Assembly: GCA_020152595.1 (NCBI GenBank)
Contig: JAIGNY010001813.1
Span: forward strand, 458,501 to 522,500
Direction of reading: 5' to 3'
From: Chiridota heheva
Taxonomy: Eukaryota > Echinodermata > Holothuroidea > Apodida > Chiridotidae
DNA: 64,000 nucleotides
Shown piece after piece: positions 10,878 through 22,700 of the stretch. Numbering within the stretch: position 1 is the stretch's first letter; every line of letters starts with the position of its first letter. The notes under the pieces were generated by a model that saw only the letters and a list, made by a program, of their open reading frames with translations, was not told the DNA's origin and searched no databases. A program made the translations under genes and the position numbers.

Positions 10878-11563
10878 TAAGCTCGTGACAGTGAGCTCGC
10901 GACAGTGAGCTCGCGACAGTGAGCATGCGACAGTGAGCTCGCGACAGTGAGCTCGGGACAGTGAGCTCGTGACAGTGAGCTCGCAGGGGAGGGGGCTCGC
11001 GGCAGGGGCTCGCGGCAGGGGGCTCGCGAGGGGGCTCGCTGGCAGGGGCTGCGGCAGGGGGCTCGCGGCAGGGGGGCTCGCTGACAGGGGCTCGCGGCAG
11101 GGGGCTCGCGGCAGGGGCTCGCGACAGGGGCTCGTGACAGGGGGCTCGCGGCAGGGGCTCGCGGCAGGGGGCTCGCTGCAGGGGGCTGTGACAGGGGGCT
11201 CGTGCAGGGGCTCGCGGCAGGGGGCTGTGACAGGGGGCTCGCGGCAGGGGGCTCGCGGCAGGGGGCTCGCGGCAGGGGCTCGCGGCAGGGGGCTCCGCGG
11301 CGGGGGCTCACGGCAGTGGGCTCGCGGCAGGGGGCTCGCGGCAGTGGGCTCGCGGCAGTGGGCTCGCGGCAGTGGGCTCGCGGCAGTGGGCTCGCGGCAG
11401 TGGGCTCGTGCAGTGGGCTCGCGGCAGTGGGCTCGCGACGGTGGGCTCGCGGCAGTGGGCTCGCGGCAGTGGGCTCTGCTGCAGTGGGCTCGTGACAGTG
11501 GGCTCGCGGAAGTGGGCTCGCGGCAGTGGGCTCGTGCAGTGGGCTCGCGACAGTGAGCTGTCA
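10878..11563. repeat. GC-rich 14-16 bp minisatellite
   Basis: About 45 units of the type GCTCGCGGCAGTGG. Sub-types are ordered along the array: GCTCGCGACAGTGA at the left, GCTCGCGGCAGGGG in the middle, GCTCGCGGCAGTGG to the right, and the first type again at the very end. It is a dense CpG island in otherwise AT-rich DNA. Overlapping ORFs in several frames (Gly/Arg-rich or Pro/Ala-rich) are by-products. Confidence 0.92.
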
Positions 11564-11830
11564 GTAAATGAAGGTCCGCGACTGTAAAACTTCCATCATA
11601 GACAATGAAAACTTTACCAAACAGATTTTAAAAATCAATATTATGGCACACGTTATGCATTTTGGACCAATGACCTTTTGTTTTGCTTTTCAAAATTGTT
11701 GTCATTATGGGGGCCCTGAAGGTGGAATATATATTTGTCGGTAGTGTCACTCTTTTGTCAGTAAATTTGTAATTTTACACCCCCTCACAATCAAAAGGGT
11801 GTACTGACGTCACTGCAGATACCATTCCAC

Positions 11831-12470
11831 AACATGACCCATATGCCATCACACCTGCAATCACATCTCACCATATGCCTTGCCACTCTGTCCAATATAT
11901 CATGCTACCTTGTCCCACATACCATCCCTTCCTGTCCCATATACCTGGAAGAATATACCATGCCACCTTGTCCTATCCCTCCCTGTACCATGTGCCATCC
12001 TACCCTGCCCCACATGCCTTCCTTCCATGTACCATCCCACCCTGTCCTACAGGTCATTCCATCCTTTCACACATGCTATCCTACCCTATTCCATGTGCCA
12101 TCCCTCAACATGCCATCCCTCAACATGCCATCCCTCAACATGCCATCCCTCAACATGCCATCCAGACGACATGCCATCCAGACGACATGCCATCCAGACG
12201 ACATGCCATCCAGACGACATGCCATCCAGACGACACGCCATCCAGACGACACGCCATCCAGACGACACGCCATCCAGACGACACGCCATCCAGGCGACGC
12301 CATCCAGGCGACATGCCATCCAGGCGACATGCCATCCAGACGACATGCCATCCAGACGACATGCCATCACATGCCATCCAGACGACATGCCATCCAGACG
12401 ACATGCCATCCAGACTACATGCCATCCTGCCTCACATGTCATTTACACTTTGTCCCCCATGCTATCCCAC
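11831..12470. repeat. CATCC-type satellite with an inner 16 bp array
   Basis: The flanks are irregular units containing CATGCCATCC and TGTCCCA. The core (about 12105-12420) is regular: four CATCCCTCAACATGC units, then about 15 units of CATCCAGACGACATGC with CACGC and GGCGAC variants. Because 16 is not divisible by three, every frame is open over long distances. The ORFs are not genes. Confidence 0.9.
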
Positions 12471-13708
12471 CTTAGCATTGTGCAGGATCCCGATAGCCCG
12501 TAAGTTCCGGTATTCCGATCCCGGTATTGCACAATCCCCACCACCTAATGATTTGCAGGGAGTTGGAATAGAAGTCCCTGGGATTCGTAACTTTAACCGG
12601 GAATCCCTGGAGTGATAAAAACTGTTGAAAAACCATCTTTCCTGGTTTTTAAATCAATATTAAAAAATATATGTCAAAAAATCATGTCTTGTGTCTTCTT
12701 TTTATCTTTTTATGTAAAAAAAAACTTATTCCTACAAAATTCCAGTCAATTTCGACATTTGACGACAACAACCCAAGTGAGTTACCAAATTACAGAATTT
12801 TCTTATATCTGAGCAAGTTCTCATGTACAGAAGGCTATACCACACATTATTTTTAGTCTTTCAACAATCAAAACCCTTAAATAAAACTGTAATTTCATCT
12901 TGGCTTTTTAATGCCACAAGCAAATTCACATGTCAGCAGCAACACACTTATAACACACTAGACCACTACAGTAACATAACACTAGGCCCAAGTTCTCTCT
13001 AAAAAAAAAAAAAAAGGACAAAATTCCATGGTATGAAATACCATAAATATTTCAAGTCTATTACATTTCCATTATAGCAAAACCTTATTGTTTTTTCCCT
13101 ATTTATTTCTAAGACACTTCATTATAAATTCCACTCAGTCTTTAGTTCTATTATTCAACTTTATTTCATCCCAGAACAAATCCTTTAATTGCTGCTATTC
13201 TAGTCTGGAATGCATTTGTTCTCCTTTATATAATTTTCTTTTCATACGATTGGAATTCCTTTCCTAGGACAGAAATCTTTTGTTCCTGAATGCATGAGGC
13301 CGGCCGGACAGACAATAAGATGTGGACAGACAGACGAACGGTAAGGATGCTCTATCCTCTCTTCACCAACTTGGTTGATGAGGGGATAATAATTCTTTAA
13401 CATGCGTGCATGTATGTATGAAAATTAAGAAAGATTTTATTTCATTTCTTTTAAATGAAAGTAAAGGAAGAATTTCCATAGTATAAGTTAATAAGTAAAG
13501 AATGTTAATGATATTTAAATTGCAGAAATGAATTATATTTGACCAGAAATAGAATCAGGTGTAGTTCTTTAAACTTTCTCTGAAATCATAGCTAATAAAT
13601 GACAATATTAGGTAAGGAAAAGTAGTAGTGGAAAAACTACTAATTTGAATATGTAAGAAGATCGTTTATAATATAATATCCAATAAAGATACAACAGGCT
13701 TTCCTTGC
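12471..13708. other. No gene seen
   Basis: A short GC-richer stretch (12487-12612) contains repeated CCGGTATT and GGGATTC/GAATCCC motifs. The rest is AT-rich with no recognised feature. Confidence 0.4.
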
Positions 13709-14724
13709 AAATCGTTAGGAATAGGGGCTGAAATTGCATTGAATAGGGCAGAAATCGCATTAAATAGGGGCAGAAATCGCACTGAATTGGGGCTGAAATC
13801 GCATTGAATAGGGGCAGATATCGCATTGAATATGGACAAAAATCGCATTGAATATGGGCTAAAATCGCATTAAATAGGGGCAGAAATCACATTGAATAGG
13901 GGCTGAAATCGCATTGAATATGGGCAGAAATCGCATTGAATAGGAGCAGAAATCGCATTGAATAGGAGCAGAAATCGCATTGAATAAGAGCAGAAATCGC
14001 ATTGAATAGGAGCAGAAATCGCATTGAATAGGAGCAAAAATCGCATTGAATAGGAGCAGAAATCGCATTGAATAGGAGCAGAAATCGCATTGAATAGGGG
14101 CAGAAATCGCATTGAATAGAGACAGAAATCGCATTAAATATGGGCAGAAATCGCATTGAATATGGGCAGAAATCGCATTGAATAGGGGCAGAAATCGCAT
14201 TGAATATGGGCAGAAATCGCATTGAATAGGGCAGAAATCGCATTGAATAGGGGCAGAAATCGCATTGAATAGGAGCAGAAATCTCATTGAATAGGAGCAG
14301 AAATCGCATTGAATAGGAGCAGAAATCGCATTGAATAGGAGCAGAAATCTCATTGAATAGGAGCAGAAATCGCATTGAATAGGAGCAGAAATCGCATTGA
14401 ATAGGAGCAGAAATCGCATCGAATAGGAGCAGAAATCGCATTGAATAGGGGCAGAAATCGCATTGAATAGGAGCAGAAATCGCATTGAATAGGAGCAGAA
14501 ATCGCATTGAATATGGGCAGAAATCGCATTGAATATGGGCAGAAGTCGCATTGAATATGGGCAGAAATCGCATTGAATATGGGCAGAAATCGCATTGAAT
14601 AGGGCAGAAATTGCATTGAATAGGGCAGAAATCGCATTGAATAGGGCAGAAATCGCATTGAATATGGGCAGAAATCGCATTGAATATGGGCAGAAATCGC
14701 ATTGAATAGGAGCAGAAATCGCAT
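13709..14724. repeat. 22 bp tandem array, about 46 units
   Basis: The unit is GAATAGGGGCAGAAATCGCATT, with G/A and one-base length variants (GAATAGGAGC, GAATATGGGC, GAATAGGGC). Variant types occur in runs, as expected from local duplication. All long minus-strand ORFs here are frame-cycling translations of this 22-mer. Confidence 0.93.
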
Positions 14725-14800
14725 GGGTGAAAAAAAAAAAAAGTAGAGAGACAGAGAGGAAGGAGGGTGGGAGAGGAGGACTGCTGTTTATATGGTTGTA
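14725..14800 (-). mobile_element. Short fragment of the LINE 3' end family
   Basis: ATGGGTGAAAAA, AAGTAGAGAG and GGGTGGGAGAGGAGGACT match the tandem LINE ends at 6200-6250. The fragment abuts the 22 bp array exactly at its last unit. Confidence 0.5.
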
Positions 14801-14979
14801 AAAACCTTAAAAACAGCAGAAATTGTCAATTGTTTGAATGTTCCAAAACTGAAAATGTGTGCAGATTTTAACTTGCAAAATAGAAACTTAGTATTGGTAG
14901 CCCTGATGACAGGAATTGGTTAGTAGGTCTACCATTTATCTTCGGGGGAAAGGATGACAATATGTGATGGAAACCAAAT

Positions 14980-15200
14980 TTTTGAATTAGGTCAAGAGTT
15001 TAACACATTTTTATATTTTTTCCTCAGAATATCTGACTTTTTCCTCAAAATATCTGACTTTTCTCTAAAACATCTCTGACATTTTGGCTCAATATATCCC
15101 ACAATTTTTCTTCATTTTTTGTTCAAAAAATCTGACTTTTTTCTCAAAATTTGGGAAGTATTTGCTCAATTGACTTTTTGCTCAAATCTGTTAATATATG
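14980..15200. repeat. Degenerate tandem of TTTTCCTCAAAATATCTGAC-like units
   Basis: Five to seven imperfect units of about 20-30 bp are visible by eye. Similar degenerate tandems occur at about 33000-33240, 38560-38720 and 49670-49920. Confidence 0.5.
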
Positions 15201-16015
15201 GACATCTTTTTCTCCTGTTAAGCATCCATCTTAGAGGAAAAAATTACATGGGTAATACTTATTTAACCCCCGAATTTGTGTGTAAGTTCAGGGCACGCTA
15301 AGGGAACAGGCGATTATTTAATCGAGATGCATCGCCGATTTTTAAAGACCTGTTGTGTGTGAATATTCTATGCATAATACCCTGGTTACAACTACTATGT
15401 AACACTCTAACTCCCCCAGTGTAAATGAGTCAAGTCCACGGCATGTCTTTTGTTTGGCAAACAAAAGAGCAGCAGCCCAGGCTCGTTGGCCCGAACAAAG
15501 AAAGTTTTTACACCGATCAATACCTGTTGAGGGATTGCATTTGCACCCAATACACTTGACGTATGATGTACACTTATGTTGTTAAATGTAACATAAAATT
15601 GCTGTTCCTGTCGAAGCGATAAAGTTTCAATAAAAAAGAAAACAAATTATCTTTTCTACTTTACAACAGTTTTACAGATCATTGACAAGAAAAAGATAAT
15701 TATAATGAAAAATATATTTATATCAAAAACTCACGATGCATCAATGACTGTCTTTTGATAAAAATGTTATTTTTTAGCGTAAGTATTTACTTCCATCGTG
15801 GTCAGGCTTCCACAACAGTTTCCTAACCCCCGTTCCAAAAGGCCTGCTATTTAATGCGTTGGTTCCTGGAAAACATTACGCACACTTACAAAAGATCAGG
15901 TTTAACACACCCTGTTGTTGCCCCAGTTAATGGCCGCCAAGTTAATGTATAGCAAATTATTACCACACATCGCATCAGTATAAATTCTACTTTTTTCAAA
16001 ATCATTAGAACTGTG

Positions 16016-16203
16016 TCAGAAAAAGCACAAAATATCTCGTTCAATGATATGCCGCCGGCGTCCCCCTTTACATGTTACTATTTCTGGGTGGTTTATAATC
16101 TGGTGACAGGTTTCCTCGAACTCCTCGGCGCTAAGTTGTTGAAAGACATATTGCACGCATGACACTTCTATGTAAACATTCAAAATAGAGGAAAGCCGTA
16201 AAA
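16016..16203 (-). pseudogene. Coding-like remnant inside the TIR transposon
   Basis: About 62 open codons on the minus strand end at TGA 16016-16018. The strongest part reads VFQQLSAEEFEETCHQIINH followed by a basic segment GGRRRHIIERD, a convincing amphipathic pattern. An acceptor-like TTTACATAG sits at 16168-16176, so it may be a last exon starting at 16167. It could derive from the element's transposase or accessory protein, or be a host exon. I cannot place it in a family. A second candidate exon edge with a GTAAGT donor lies at about 17310, minus strand. Confidence 0.3.
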
Positions 16204-16339
16204 ATTAAAAAAAAAGACAACAATACCAAAACCGGGAGGGGGAGTGGACATCTAACATTTTGTGAGGTGAGAAATATGAGGAAATTCACTGAGCACGGGA
16301 GAGGGATGATTGAAGCATCGCCTTATCTTTATTAGGGAA

Positions 16340-16780
16340 AACAAATGAAAATGGGGAGGGGGAAGGAAAATATCATATACCAGGTATGTTTTCACAGTAA
16401 AAAGAATTCCCCCACAAAATCAATGTTTGGTGATCAAATTTGCCATTTGAAACCTGAAACGGGGAGATCTTAACAAAGAACCATGGCACTGCCGCCCCCA
16501 CCCCACCCCTATCCACCACTTCTTCCTATTCGTAATACTTTCATTTTTTTGTGGAGAAATTTAAGAAAGTTGGGGAGGGGACAATACGATCTACAAAATT
16601 ATGTTTTCATAAAAGAGAATGCCCCCACCCCAAATTCAATAGTTCAACGATCCCAGTTTGTCGCTTCAACTTGCAAACGAGCTAGATCATAACAAAGATC
16701 TACTCCCCCGGACGAGATAATCTACCAAATTACTGTATCTGTTCGTAAAGTAGAATGCCCCCACCCTAATAATATTAAAT
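16340..16780. repeat. Degenerate tandem within the transposon
   Basis: Three diverged units share GGGGAGGGG, then a TTTTCATAAAA/TTTTCACAGTAAAA block, then GAATGCCCCCACCC or GAATTCCCCCAC. Confidence 0.5.
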
Positions 16781-18130
16781 TAAACATGTAGAAGAAGGAA
16801 TCACTCTGGAGTACCCCTCCAAATCGCTATTAACCGCTGTGATCCCCGGTCCCTTATCTGTAACCACCAAACTCAAGTTTATGTCTTTAGACCTCAAATA
16901 TTTGGAAGCCAACATAAAAATCGGGAGGGGGCATGTACCTTTTTCAGTATTTCTCCTAAAATGTAAAAATCCTAAGTATTCCCTTTAAATGTGCCAATCT
17001 TAATTAATTGGACCACGCTAGGCCAAAGTCCAGACGCAGCTGGCATCAATTTGTAAATAAATCTGTCAAAGGTGCTGGGAATGGGGCAGCAGCATTATTT
17101 ATGATTCTTTAGAAGTTTGCCGTGTTTTTGCAGTATGTGTTTCAGAGAGATTAATGTTAATAGGGTTTAATGTCGTAAGTTTCGGGTAAGAATTATAATA
17201 TATCTGTTGGAAGGAAAGACATTTTCACACGATCTACTTTATACAGAAATTATTTTGCACCTGGGCTTATCAAATAGTGGGAGCAACATGTATGTTTCGG
17301 TTTACTTACACGTCGCGGATTTCGAACTTTCGGACATAGATTTTGATGCATTCTTTTCAACATGGAGGTCTACACTGAGCAGAGAGTACTTAGTTCAGAA
17401 TTTTACTTGTTCTCATTTTTTTTCCTTCTTCTATTTTCTTTCGTTTCACTTTTGCTGTATATGGAATTACATATTAACAAGTTTTTGACGTTTCTTAATA
17501 TTGGAAATATTTTACGAGTTAAAAGTTTACTCGACTATTTGGAATACTATATATTTTGAAATAAAAACATGGAAATCTTAGTAAGTTAAACTTGTTTATT
17601 TTTATTGCGCCGATCCTTTTTATTTCGCTTATCATTTTAGTTTTATTTAGTTGATATTATTTCATTCAATTTTCATTTAATGATTTATATAAAAAAAATA
17701 TTAAACACTATCAGGCCCGCCTGATAGTGCAGACACAAGTTGCGTTGCCACGGTTCCTTTTCAGGTTGAATTTTTTGTCCAACTCATTGAAAATAAATAA
17801 TGATCGTAAATGTATGTGGTACACTCTGCATTGCTGTTACCAATTTATTGTGGGCTGATCTGTGTCCTTTGAAAAGACACGGGAAATGAAATACTTAATT
17901 TTGCTTAAAACGGCAAATTTGCATCAGTTTAAACAGATCTGAACTAAAGAAATTTGCAGGTTCGGTACGTGCGCAGACGTTAACAGTAGACCGAGGACTT
18001 TCCTCTCTGAAAGAAATAAGAGTTGTGATTGGAAAATAACGCTCGTGATAGTATTTTTGTATTTAAAAATTAAATCGCAAGTTGCATGAAAATTAATACC
18101 ACATTTTTGGCTTCGAGAACGTTTTTTTTC

Positions 18131-18205
18131 TTCGGCGCCTTACAGGCGGCATTACCGGCGATTTACCGGCGGCTTACCGGCGGCTTACCAGCCTTAAAAT
18201 TACCG
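18131..18205. repeat. Short TTACCGGCGGC tandem
   Basis: Four to five imperfect 11-12 bp GC-rich units lie inside the TIR transposon. Confidence 0.6.
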
Positions 18206-18788
18206 GCACAATTGTCAAAGTGCTCGCATCGGTACTGTAGATTTTAATATGCTAGGTATATTTTTTCATAATTTGAATTGGAATTCTACACTTAGGCAGA
18301 GATTTTTTTTTTTTTTTTTTTGCTTCAGCTGTTTTTATTTTGTCTTCAGCTGTGGAAAGAAAAAAAACACATTATTTAAATGTGCAGCATCATACATAAA
18401 GAGATGACATACACCTAAATAATCACAAAAGTTACATACAGAAAATAAATTTAGGCTTTTTCATATATTCGTCAATGTAGTTAAAAGCAAGCAAGATCAG
18501 TGAAAACTTTTCTATGCACGCTTGTAAAGCTGACGCAATCTATACGTGGCCAGTCCAAAGTACAGCTTCTATTGTTATTGTAAGGAGCTTATTTCTGGTG
18601 TGTGCACTGGAGAGAATATAACTGTTTTGGCTGTAAACTGTACTCATGGGATTTGGGCATTGATGTGTGACCATTAAAGCCTTAGTAACAGGTCATTAAC
18701 TTGTTCAGAAAAAAAATCGGCGATGCACGGCGATTAAATAATCGCCTCTTCCCTAAGTCAATGACAAACACAACAGGTCACGGAAATT

Positions 18789-18905
18789 AGCATAGTTTAG
18801 CATAGCATAGCATAGCAAGGTTTTACGTCCCGAAAGCATCCAGTGCTGGACATTATATCAAGATGGCTACAGCCTTTGATAACCAGTTGTGAACTCACTG
18901 GTTGC
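18789..18905 (+). repeat. AGCATAGCAAGG dispersed repeat, copy 1
   Basis: An AGCAT tandem head is followed by CCCGAAAGCATCCAGTGCTG, GACATTATATCAAGATGGC and CCAGTTGTGAACTCACT. An almost identical copy lies at 30396-30497. The sharp start and AGCAT repeat head suggest a short retroposon or element end. Confidence 0.65.
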
Positions 18906-20209
18906 AGACCCACCGTTTTTTCACCACTGTTTCTACAAATTTTCTGTATTATTTATGAAAATCCATGAAAATATTCCTTTAACCCAGAAATTTGCCTCAT
19001 ACTATTTACAGCATAACTGAAAAAAATAAAAATATTACCAGTCTTGAAATAAACGCAAGTATTCCCCTCAACTCCTTACTGAATAAGACAACTATCCTGA
19101 ACAAACCGAAAGTTGCAAGAAAACTTGTATAAAAAGTTTTTTCGCTTATGTTCCTCTTTCACATATCCAACACAGCTGAAAATTAGGAGCAAAATTTCTC
19201 CTGTCTACTTCCATACACTGCTAACTTCAGTGTGTGTAGATTCTGCAAGACATGTGCTAATTCCCATGAAATTCAACGAAAATCGAAAATCAAATTTATC
19301 GTTGCACCTCCAGAACTGAAGTGAATAGAAAGTCAAAAGGTTTGTCACACTTTTAAGAACAATTCTAAATAACAAATTCAAATAACAAATTCAAATAACA
19401 AATTCAAATAACAAATTCAAATTTCTATTTACAGACACACAAACAGTAAGGATGTATTTTCTTGCAAAAACTTAAGTCAATTTAAGTAGGTACATGAGCG
19501 GTATCTACAAGTGTTTTCTCCTTCACAAGGAGTATATAACAATGGAGAAGCAAGGTCATAAACTAAACATAAACTCTCTTAAAGCTCTTGAATGATTACA
19601 CTTCTCCTCCCAAGAAAATTGTTAAAATATCAGTAGGATGAAACTTGAAGATAACTATCCAAAAACAAAGTCACGTGTAAAATAATAAGTCACGTTGTCT
19701 GTGCTATTTTTCTAGTCCAGTACTTCCCAGAAGTTTGATCATACAGTACTTACTGCAACTGTGCTGACTTTCATAATTTCATTCTACCTTCAACATAATT
19801 GAATTATTCTAGAATTATGCATACAGTAACAGTTGTTCATATCAACCCAATTTTGGGCCAATTAAAGTTGGCTAGATTTCGACAATAACACACTCGAACC
19901 AGTGATGCATTTCCATTCATTTCGAAACTGGCAAACTATTACTTTCAGTATCAAAGCCATTTTATATTTTTTTTATATTTATTCAACCTCTTCAAGTAAA
20001 TTCAATGAAGTTCATTATTATACAAAGTTCAAACTATTTTTTTTTTTTTTTTTTTTTTCAGTGTTGATTTATTCAATCTGGAACTAGGGCAAAATTATAT
20101 CTTGGTGATTGTTACCAACATGGAAGATTGATACTTACTTAATAATGTAGGAAAGATTTACAGTATACCAATTTTTCAGTGCGTTGGCTGAAAAATCAGT
20201 TAAATGATT
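18906..20209. other. AT-rich, no gene; small 13 bp tandem
   Basis: At 19367-19422 about four units of AAATAACAAATTC occur. A T run lies at 20037-20058. ORFs here carry no recognisable motif. Confidence 0.45.
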
Positions 20210-20785
20210 AGTTCAGTGGTCAAGCATGTTTATCTTATATGAAAGAGGACTTTAAAAGAAACAAAATGGTGAAGAAAGCGTTTAAAAATCTTATTCCGTT
20301 AAGGAGATATTCAAGTTTAAAGCTTAGTATAATTTATGTAGAAAACAACTGAAATTAAGCTAGTTGTGATGTCACAGCCTCAGTTTTCCAAGTCTTTATG
20401 CATTTTAAAGAAAGACAGTTTATTCAATTTTTTCACTATTCAAATTATTTTTCCTCAAACTTTCTTCAGGTGGTTTATTATAAATACCTTTTCTAGATTA
20501 TGTTTACTACTTTTTTGACATTTCCATGGTTTTTAAGCTACAAAATCACAGGACAAAATATGATAGAATACATAAAGACTTTGAGGAATCTGAGGCTATG
20601 ACATCAGAACTAGTCTGATTTCAGTCGTTTCTACACAAATGATATTAAAGTATATTTAAGCTTAAACATCATTTTAACGGAATAAGATTTTTGAATGCTT
20701 TCTTCACCATTTTGTTTCTTTTGAAGTCTTATTTGATATAATGACATATGATAAACATGCTTGACCTCTGAACTAATCCTTTATC
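20210..20785. mobile_element. Fold-back element A
   Basis: Arms of about 200 bp are inverted copies of each other. TCAAGCATGTTTATCTTAT, GAAACAAAATGGTGAAGAAA and CTTATTCCGTTAA on the left reappear reverse-complemented on the right. The spacer contains ACTTTCTTCAGGTGGT. No ORF is present. Confidence 0.75.
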
Positions 20786-20995
20786 TTCATGCTTCATTGA
20801 TTGGTAAACTGGGTTAAGTACTTAAAAGATCTATAGACGTTAAGAGTTGAATAGCCTGTTGTGAGTTACAAAGTTTAGTCAGAACAATCTTTGAATTTCT
20901 TTGCTTTTTTTAGTTTCTACGTTGCTGATCAAAAAACAAGTTTTAATATATACATTAAATGTGTGATATATATGACTGGGCAAACAGCTTAATGG

Positions 20996-21480
20996 ATTAG
21001 GTCAGGGGTCAAGCAAGTTTATCTTATAAGAAAGAGAACTGCACAAGAAACAAAATGGTGAAAAAAATCACTCCAAAATCTTATTCCGTTAAAAAATATT
21101 TAAGTTTAAAGTTTGGTATCATTTGTGTAAAAATAAGTAAAATCAGACTTATTGTGATGTCATAGCCTCAGATTCCTCAAAGTCTTTATGTGTTCTATCA
21201 TATTTTGTCCTGCAATTTTGTGGCTTAAAAAACATGGGATATGTCAAAAAAAGTAGTAAAACTGAATCTAGGAAGGGTATTTATAATATACCACCTGAAG
21301 ATAAAGAATGTTTGAGGGAAAATAATGTAAATAGTGAAAATATTCCATAAACTTTCTTTCAAGTACATAAAGACCTTGAGGAATTTGAGGCTGTGATATT
21401 ACAACTAGTCTGATTTCAGTCATTTCTACATAAATGATACCAAACTTTAAATTTGAATATCTCCTTAACGGAATAAGATT
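20996..21480. mobile_element. Fold-back element B, spacer inverted
   Basis: Same arms as element A, but the spacer (ACCACCTGAAGATAAAGAAT) is in the opposite orientation. The right end stops at CTTAACGGAATAAGATTTGCC, so the outermost arm is lost. Confidence 0.7.
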
Positions 21481-21654
21481 TGCCTTCAAACGCCCTTAAG
21501 TTGCCCTCAATTCAGAAATGCCCCTTTCTTCAGCAATTTGTCCTCTTTTATCAAAGATGAAGTTGCTTGACATTGAACTATATCCTTTAATATGTTGATG
21601 TAATTCTCTAAATGCTGCCCCTCATTGTCTCCACCTGGACCCCCTCCACCCCAC

Positions 21655-21935
21655 TGAGAAACTACTCCAAAACTGTATTCCATTAAGGAGATATTCAAAT
21701 TTAAAGTTGTCTTATATAATGGCTGTTGTAGTAAGCTCACAATGGAAGGTTGGCACCCGGGCCTCATCCTTACTTTCTTTACAACTGCTAATGTACTTTA
21801 AAATAAATGTGATTACAATTTTTTACTCTTTGTATTATTTGTCCTCAAAACTTTCTTCAGGTGGTAAATTATTATTACCCTTACTAGATTCTGTTTTACT
21901 ACTTTCCTGACATTTCAAATGGTTTCAAGCTATAA
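21655..21935. mobile_element. Fold-back element C, truncated
   Basis: A piece of arm (CATTAAGGAGATATTCAAAT) and a spacer piece (ACTTTCTTCAGGTGGT) in the same orientation as element A. The second arm is missing. Confidence 0.6.
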
Positions 21936-21959
21936 AATGATATATTTTTTCCATGATAT

Positions 21960-22700
21960 TTATTAATAAACCACACCCACCATGCAGATCAATAAAAATG
22001 TTGACAACATTAGCTATTTGCACAGTAATCAGCAATATTAACTTAGAAAGTATTATGAAAAAACAATTGCTCATTTATCCTAGTGCAAGAAATTGTCAGT
22101 AAGCCCCACCTACTCATTTATATTCACTACCACAAGATAAGAACATATGTACAGACCATGACCCATCTGTGTACCTGATATAGCATAAATCTGATGTATC
22201 GTTCATGGGGTACGGTATGGTGTTTACATCATTTAGCACTTTCACATTGAGCCATGCCCACCATGCATATTAATGGCATCTGCTGATAAGTATGATAATA
22301 ACCTACAAAATTATCATGCCCAATATGACGCAAAACATACATACACTTGCTCATTTATCACTTAATAAAACAAATTCACTTCAAGCCCCTCCCACTCATT
22401 AATATGCATGATATCAACACCAAAAACAATAGGGCACATCTACAAACAATGGCCTATCTGTGTACCAAATATGACATTATTCCAATTTACCCATCTTGTT
22501 TACAAGCTCTTTTCAGCAAAATCATCTTAAGCCCCATCCACTATGCATATTAACGAAATTGAAGTTTTTTACATCATAAAGATGTACACATCAGCTAACA
22601 TCATAATTATCCCAAATATTAAACAAAAGAGACATGCAGTTCTTAAAATATGAACATTTCAAAATGTTTACATTAAGCCCTACCTACTCATTAATATGCA
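21960..22700. repeat. Degenerate tandem, about 130-150 bp spacing
   Basis: The motif AAGCCCCACCTACTCATTAA followed by TATGCAT recurs six times with drift, at about 21968, 22100, 22251, 22385, 22530 and 22675. Alternate units carry a CATGCCCACCATGCAT form, suggesting a double-length higher-order unit. Confidence 0.7.

Larger units (their letters stand above)
15302..18753. mobile_element. 3.45 kb DNA transposon with 42 bp TIRs and TAA target duplication
   Basis: The left end (15302-15343) and the reverse complement of the right end (18712-18753) match at 38 of 42 positions, both opening GGGAA. Each end is flanked by TAA (15299-15301 and 18754-18756), fitting the TWA target duplications of PIF/Harbinger elements. 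The TIR contains a self-complementary core, GGCGATTATTTAATCG, completed to GGCGATTATTTAATCGCC in the right copy. The interior has no intact transposase. It holds one coding-like remnant on the minus strand (16016-16203), a G-rich degenerate tandem and a TTACCGGCGGC tandem. The superfamily is inferred only from the target duplication. Confidence 0.8.

Noticed and set aside
10871-12615. Arg/Gly-rich, Pro-rich and His/Met-rich ORFs over minisatellites
   Set aside because: They follow the repeat units in several frames on both strands, and none shows independent coding features.
13608-14724. Up to 273-codon ORFs in three frames
   Set aside because: The 22 bp unit lacks stops and is not divisible by three, so all frames cycle through the same peptide pattern.
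13709-14724. CRISPR-like direct repeat array
   Set aside because: Units are contiguous with no unique spacers, no cas genes occur, and the DNA is eukaryotic.
17207-17488. 93-codon ORF inside the TIR transposon
   Set aside because: The C-terminal half is T-rich low complexity. No transposase motif was seen, and the overlapping minus strand looks more exon-like.
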